NCBI GenBank assembly: GCA_002408185.1
Contig: DHQV01000007.1
Location: 50,648 to 76,229 of the forward strand
Length of the DNA stretch: 25,582 nucleotides
DNA from: Deltaproteobacteria bacterium UBA5329
GTDB taxonomy: Bacteria; Desulfobacterota; Syntrophorhabdia; Syntrophorhabdales; Syntrophorhabdaceae
Direction of reading: 5' to 3'
Below the pieces are notes generated by a model, which did no database searches, was not told the DNA's origin, and saw only the letters and a list, made by a program, of their open reading frames with translations. Made by a program: the position numbers and the translations under genes. This document shows, piece after piece, positions 22,262-25,582 of this stretch (positions are counted from its first letter, which is position 1; every line of letters starts with the position of its first letter).

Positions 22262-23815
22262 ATGAAAGACGATGGAAAAGTGAAAAAAGGTTTGACACGC
22301 CGTAATTTTCTGAAATCCGCAGGCGGCGCTGCGGCTGTGGCCGGATTGACTACCGGAGGGATCGCCCTGGGGGCATCGGAATCGAGGGCGGCGGCCGGCG
22401 TTATGCCCAGGAAATGGGACGAAACGTTCGATGTCGTGGTTATCGGCAGCGGGTTTGCCGGTCTTGCTGCTGCTATCGAGGCAAAAAACGCGGGTGCCAG
22501 CACAGTTGTGATCGAAAAGATGATGGTCCACGGGGGCAATTCGATAATTAACGGCGGTGACTTCTGCGCGCCCGATACAAAGCTGCAGAGAGAGGCCGGC
22601 GTCAAAGATTCTCCGGAGCTTATGTACAACGATATGATGAAGGCGGGAGCGTACCTCAATCATCCCGAGCTTGTGAAGACCGTGGCATACGGGGCGAAGG
22701 ACGCACTCGAATGGTGTGAGAATTATCTCGGCGCCAAATTTACGCGGCTTAATTTCCATGGAGGCCATTCGGTAAAAAGGGCCAACCAGACGGCCAATGC
22801 TTCGGGTTCCGAAGTCGTTAACAAAGAGTTCGCCAAGGCGAAATCGCTCGGTGTGGTCGTTCATCTCAGGACAAAAATGGAGCGGCTCATTGTCGATAAA
22901 AACGGGCGCGCCGTAGGCGTCGAGGTCAAAAAAGGCTATAAATTCCCCGATGATAAATCCGGAAAGACAGCCTTTATAAAAGCGAAAAAGGCGGTCATCC
23001 TGACATCGGGAGGTTTTTCCAATGACATCGCCTTGCGTCAGATAGAAGACCCTCGCCTCACAGATAAATTCCAGTCGACGAACCAGCCCGGCGCCACCGG
23101 CGAGGCATTGCTCGCCGCGTGCATGGCCGGAGCTATGGATGTCCAGATGGACTGGATCCAACTCGGGCCATGGACAAGCCCTGACGAGAAAGGCTTCGGA
23201 TATGTCCCGCTCTTCTGCGAAAGGCTTGTCGGGTACGGGCCCATGATAGACCCGGCAAAAGGAAAAAGGTTCTTTAAGGAAACGGGCAACCGCAAGGAAA
23301 GGGCGGATGCTATAATCCTTATCGGGCACCCTGTCATCATCATGGGTGATTCTTATTCCGTGAACAAGCAGGTATTTCCCAGGGCCCTCGAAAAGGCAAT
23401 GGAATCTGGGGCCGTAAAGAAGTTCGATACGCTTGAGGATGTTGCAAAAGCGTACAACATTCCCGTTGCCGCATTCCTCGACGAGATAAAGAAATGGAAT
23501 GGGTTCGTTGAAAAGAAAAAGGACAGTGATTTCGATTGCATGATATTTCCCGATGCAAAACCCACCACGGTCCCGCCGTTTTACGCGGCCAGGCTCTGGC
23601 CAAAGGTCCATCACACCATGGGCGGTCTGGTCATTGACAAGAATGCGCAGGTCTTCGGCTTCGACCTGAAGCCCGTAAAAGGCCTTTATGCGGCCGGGGA
23701 GGTCACCGGCGGCGTACACGGTGCCGTCCGCCTGGGCGGCGTGGCAATGGCGGACTGTATTGTCTTCGGCCGCATAGCGGGTAAGAATGCGGCAAAGGAA
23801 AATGCGTGGGGTTAA
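22262..23815 (+). CDS. Tat-exported FAD-dependent reductase, flavocytochrome c/fumarate reductase family
   Basis: The 517-residue protein has a Tat signal (TRRNFLK at 12-18, then an Ala/Gly-rich segment to ~44), so it folds with FAD before export to the periplasm. FAD binding: DVVVIGSGFAGLAAAIEA (57-74) and VIEKMMVHGGNS. Catalytic residues by comparison with Shewanella Fcc3: Arg344 (KETGNRKERADA) aligns with the proton-donor Arg402, His451 (HHTMGG) with His504, and Arg490 (GAVRLGG) with Arg544. The fumarate-binding His365, normally in a QxHPT motif, is Gly302 here (WIQLGPW). The reductase chemistry is therefore probably kept but the substrate is unlikely to be fumarate. It lacks the N-terminal heme domain of Fcc3; a separate cytochrome follows after 21 bases. 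AGGAGG precedes the ATG at good spacing. Confidence 0.9.
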   Translation: MKDDGKVKKGLTRRNFLKSAGGAAAVAGLTTGGIALGASESRAAAGVMPRKWDETFDVVVIGSGFAGLAAAIEAKNAGASTVVIEKMMVHGGNSIINGGDFCAPDTKLQREAGVKDSPELMYNDMMKAGAYLNHPELVKTVAYGAKDALEWCENYLGAKFTRLNFHGGHSVKRANQTANASGSEVVNKEFAKAKSLGVVVHLRTKMERLIVDKNGRAVGVEVKKGYKFPDDKSGKTAFIKAKKAVILTSGGFSNDIALRQIEDPRLTDKFQSTNQPGATGEALLAACMAGAMDVQMDWIQLGPWTSPDEKGFGYVPLFCERLVGYGPMIDPAKGKRFFKETGNRKERADAIILIGHPVIIMGDSYSVNKQVFPRALEKAMESGAVKKFDTLEDVAKAYNIPVAAFLDEIKKWNGFVEKKKDSDFDCMIFPDAKPTTVPPFYAARLWPKVHHTMGGLVIDKNAQVFGFDLKPVKGLYAAGEVTGGVHGAVRLGGVAMADCIVFGRIAGKNAAKENAWG

Positions 23816-23836
23816 AGGTCCGAGCAGGGAGGTAAA

Positions 23837-24346
23837 ATGCTGCAGAAAAGAAAGTTCCTGGCCTGGATGCTTGTGTTTGCTGCAGTAATGATTTTTGTTG
23901 CGATCGCAGTGGCTGCACCAAAAAGGGTCTTAACCGCAAAAGGAGGCGACTGCGCGGCGTGCCACGGACAGGAAAAGGTTTTGTCTCCATCTCATGTCGA
24001 TACGAAGGATATGACGTACAAAGACTGTTTGGGATGTCATGACAGGGCCGGGCCGCAAAAACTGACCGGAAAGCTGCCGGGCAGCCATGTCCATCAATTA
24101 ACGGGCATAACCTGCGCAAAATGCCATGGAAAGGGAAAGAAAGAGGAAGCGGTATCCATGGATACATGCGTAACATGTCACAATCCGGACAGGCTTGTCG
24201 AAAAGACGGCAAGGGTCAAGCCGGAAAACCCCCACACATCCCCACACTACGGGAATACGCTTGACTGCAATGCCTGCCACCATCAGCACCAGAAGTCGGA
24301 AGATTTCTGCGCCCAGTGCCATAAATTCAATTTCAAAGTTCCCTGA
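23837..24346 (+). CDS. Periplasmic hexaheme c-type cytochrome
   Basis: A 169-residue protein with an N-terminal signal peptide or anchor (hydrophobic ~8-27, cleavable after AVAA) and six CXXCH heme sites at residues 39-43, 64-68, 93-97, 111-115, 144-148 and 158-162. Extra His residues (for example SHVDTK, GSHVHQ, HTSPHYG, HHQHQK) can serve as distal ligands. The layout is like the cytochrome c3/Fcc heme domains but with six rather than four sites. GGGAGG lies 5 bases before the ATG. It probably delivers electrons from the inner-membrane quinol pool or another periplasmic carrier to the flavoprotein encoded just upstream. Confidence 0.93.
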   Translation: MLQKRKFLAWMLVFAAVMIFVAIAVAAPKRVLTAKGGDCAACHGQEKVLSPSHVDTKDMTYKDCLGCHDRAGPQKLTGKLPGSHVHQLTGITCAKCHGKGKKEEAVSMDTCVTCHNPDRLVEKTARVKPENPHTSPHYGNTLDCNACHHQHQKSEDFCAQCHKFNFKVP

Positions 24347-24376
24347 GAATATCATCATATGAACAGTGACGCATGA

Positions 24377-24402
24377 GGCCTCCGGAAGGGGGCCCCTTTT
24401 TT
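24377..24402 (+). terminator. Terminator after the cytochrome gene
   Basis: GGCCTCC (24377-24383) pairs with GGGGGCC (24388-24394), one G-T wobble, 4-base loop, followed by CC and six T. Confidence 0.8.
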
Positions 24403-24487
24403 CAACCGTCACGTCCTTCCCATTCAAATTTCCTCTTATAAGAGATCCGGTGCCGTCTGCCAGGAAAGATCTTACGTTATCAGCCGG

Positions 24488-25582
24488 TTATTCCGTCTTT
24501 CCATCCAGTATCCTCCGGATGGCCTGGTCGAGTTCACGCTTTGACTGCGGCTTCAGCAGGAACTCCCTGATCCCGGCCTTTTTGGCCTTCTCCGGGGAGA
24601 TGTCGTCGTTGTACCCCGTGCAGAGGATGATGGGGATATCGCTGCGTGCCTGCAGGAGCCTCCTCGCCAGTTCTACACCGGTCATGTCGGGCATCGTGTA
24701 GTCCGTAATGACAAGGTTGAACCTCCAGGGCTCCTTTCTGAAGACCTTGAGCGCCTCGAGGGAGCTCGTCGTGCCCACGACATCGTAGCCCAGCTGGGAT
24801 AGGCGCTCGTTGTTAAGTTCAACGAGGAGGTCCTCGTCGTCGACGAATAGGATGCATTCCCTTCCCCCGGTCGCTGACGACTCTTCGTCGGCCGCGGCCT
24901 CATGCCTTTCTATCCTCGGCAGGTAGATAGAGAAAGAGGAGCCCTTCCCGGGTTCGCTTTCGACCCGTATGAACCCCCCGTGGCTCTTCACGATGCCATG
25001 GACCACGGAAAGTCCGAGGCCGGTCCCCTCCCCGTGGGCCTTGGTGGTGAAAAAGGGATCGAATATCCGTTCCACGGTCTCGGGCCCCATGCCGCAGCCG
25101 GTGTCGCGCACCGTGAGCGTTGCATAGTCCCCCGGCCTCATGCCGGAGGCCGTCGTACGGCCGTCCTTCCTGACGTGCTCCCTCGCCACGCTGATCTCCA
25201 GCACACCGCCTCTCTTTCCCATGGCCTGGATACCGTTCGTGCAGAGGTTCATGAGGACCTGGTGCATCTGCGCGGGGTCCGCCATTACCGTGTCGCCTCC
25301 GGATGGCAGCGTCGACCGTATCTGCGTCGTGGCGGGGAGCAGGGGCCTCATCAGCTTAAGCCCCTCCTCCACGATATCACCCAGCGCGACTGGTTTTTGC
25401 TCATATTCTGCCTGGCGGCTGAAGGTCAGGATCTGCCTTACGAGGTCACGCCCCCGGTGCGCTCCCTTGAGAGCGAGTTCCAGCCGGCGGTATTCCGGGC
25501 TGGCCGGGTCTGTATCGTCCATGACCATTTCGGTGAAACCCATAATACCCGCAAGGATATTGTTGAAGTCGTGGGCGATGCC
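24488..25582 (-). CDS. Hybrid sensor histidine kinase with C-terminal receiver domain (N-terminus beyond the window)
   Basis: The frame is open through the right edge, so the sensory part is missing. Visible domains: the H-box AHDFNNILAG (phosphorylated His right at the edge, about 25571-25573), a dimerisation helix ending RQILTFSR, the ATPase with N-box MNLCTNGIQAM, G1 RDTGCGMG, F-box FDPFFTTK and G2 GEGTGLGLSVVHGI, then a linker and a receiver domain (ILFVDDED, phospho-acceptor Asp in LVITDYTMPD, then ILCTGYND and the Lys of LLKPQSKREL). This is the NtrB-like AHDFNN group common in Deltaproteobacteria. The C-terminal receiver implies a phosphorelay or autoregulation. It is convergent with the flavoprotein-cytochrome genes; no cognate output protein is in view. 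Confidence 0.92.
   Translation of the reverse strand, partial: GIAHDFNNILAGIMGFTEMVMDDTDPASPEYRRLELALKGAHRGRDLVRQILTFSRQAEYEQKPVALGDIVEEGLKLMRPLLPATTQIRSTLPSGGDTVMADPAQMHQVLMNLCTNGIQAMGKRGGVLEISVAREHVRKDGRTTASGMRPGDYATLTVRDTGCGMGPETVERIFDPFFTTKAHGEGTGLGLSVVHGIVKSHGGFIRVESEPGKGSSFSIYLPRIERHEAAADEESSATGGRECILFVDDEDLLVELNNERLSQLGYDVVGTTSSLEALKVFRKEPWRFNLVITDYTMPDMTGVELARRLLQARSDIPIILCTGYNDDISPEKAKKAGIREFLLKPQSKRELDQAIRRILDGKTE

Noticed and set aside
22040..23719. 559-codon open frame on the - strand
   Set aside because: It is antisense to the flavoprotein gene, which has FAD and Tat motifs; its last residues come from the MITE-like repeat, and the translation has no recognisable domain.

Overview
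The window looks like part of a chromosome from an anaerobic Gram-negative bacterium of the former Deltaproteobacteria (Desulfobacterota), perhaps a syntroph-like lineage. The support is an Lnt tail, envelope lipoproteins, a PBP1A, tandem pilus retraction ATPases, a MacAB/TolC-type efflux set, a Tat-exported flavoprotein paired with a multiheme c-type cytochrome, and moderately GC-rich DNA with AT-rich intergenic patches. The taxonomic placement is inference. I saw no tRNA, rRNA, CRISPR array, transposase or integrase.

Layout. 1-1534 (+): tail of apolipoprotein N-acyltransferase and an unrecognised secreted Gln-rich protein. 1597-5094 (-): PBP1A, a cation diffusion facilitator and an M48 lipoprotein peptidase. 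5123-8721 (+): miaA, scpB, pilT, pilU. 8843-9922 (-): folK and a class II aldolase. 10043-13855 (+): a hypothetical gene, def-fmt, and an MltD-like LysM lytic transglycosylase. 13972-14424 (-): a GNAT acetyltransferase. 14425-14742: a nested inverted-repeat element and a possible 33-aa basic ORF. 14743-16336 (-): an ECF sigma factor, a membrane anti-sigma candidate and a CnrX/Spy-like periplasmic protein. 16988-21709 (+): the divergent efflux operon, whose outer-membrane gene carries an in-frame TAA. 22262-24346 (+): flavocytochrome-c-like reductase and hexaheme cytochrome. 24488 to the right edge (-): hybrid histidine kinase.

How the genes may work together. The sigma/anti-sigma/periplasmic-sensor cassette resembles CnrYXH-type envelope or metal sensing and sits head to head with the efflux operon, so it may control it. 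Def and Fmt form the usual N-formyl-methionine pair. The flavoprotein and cytochrome look like a split periplasmic reductase for a 2-enoate-type electron acceptor. It keeps the catalytic Arg and other active-site residues of fumarate reductase but has Gly where fumarate reductases have a substrate-binding His.

Main unexplained structures. A MITE-like family with an 18-bp terminal inverted repeat has two long copies in opposite orientation (16612-16841 and 21843-22123), bracketing the efflux operon, plus one solo end at 8782-8799. Two near-consensus promoters (for def and for the PBP1A gene) lie so close to their start codons that the messages should be leaderless or nearly so. A perfect 16-bp palindrome lies on the -10 box of the sigma gene promoter.
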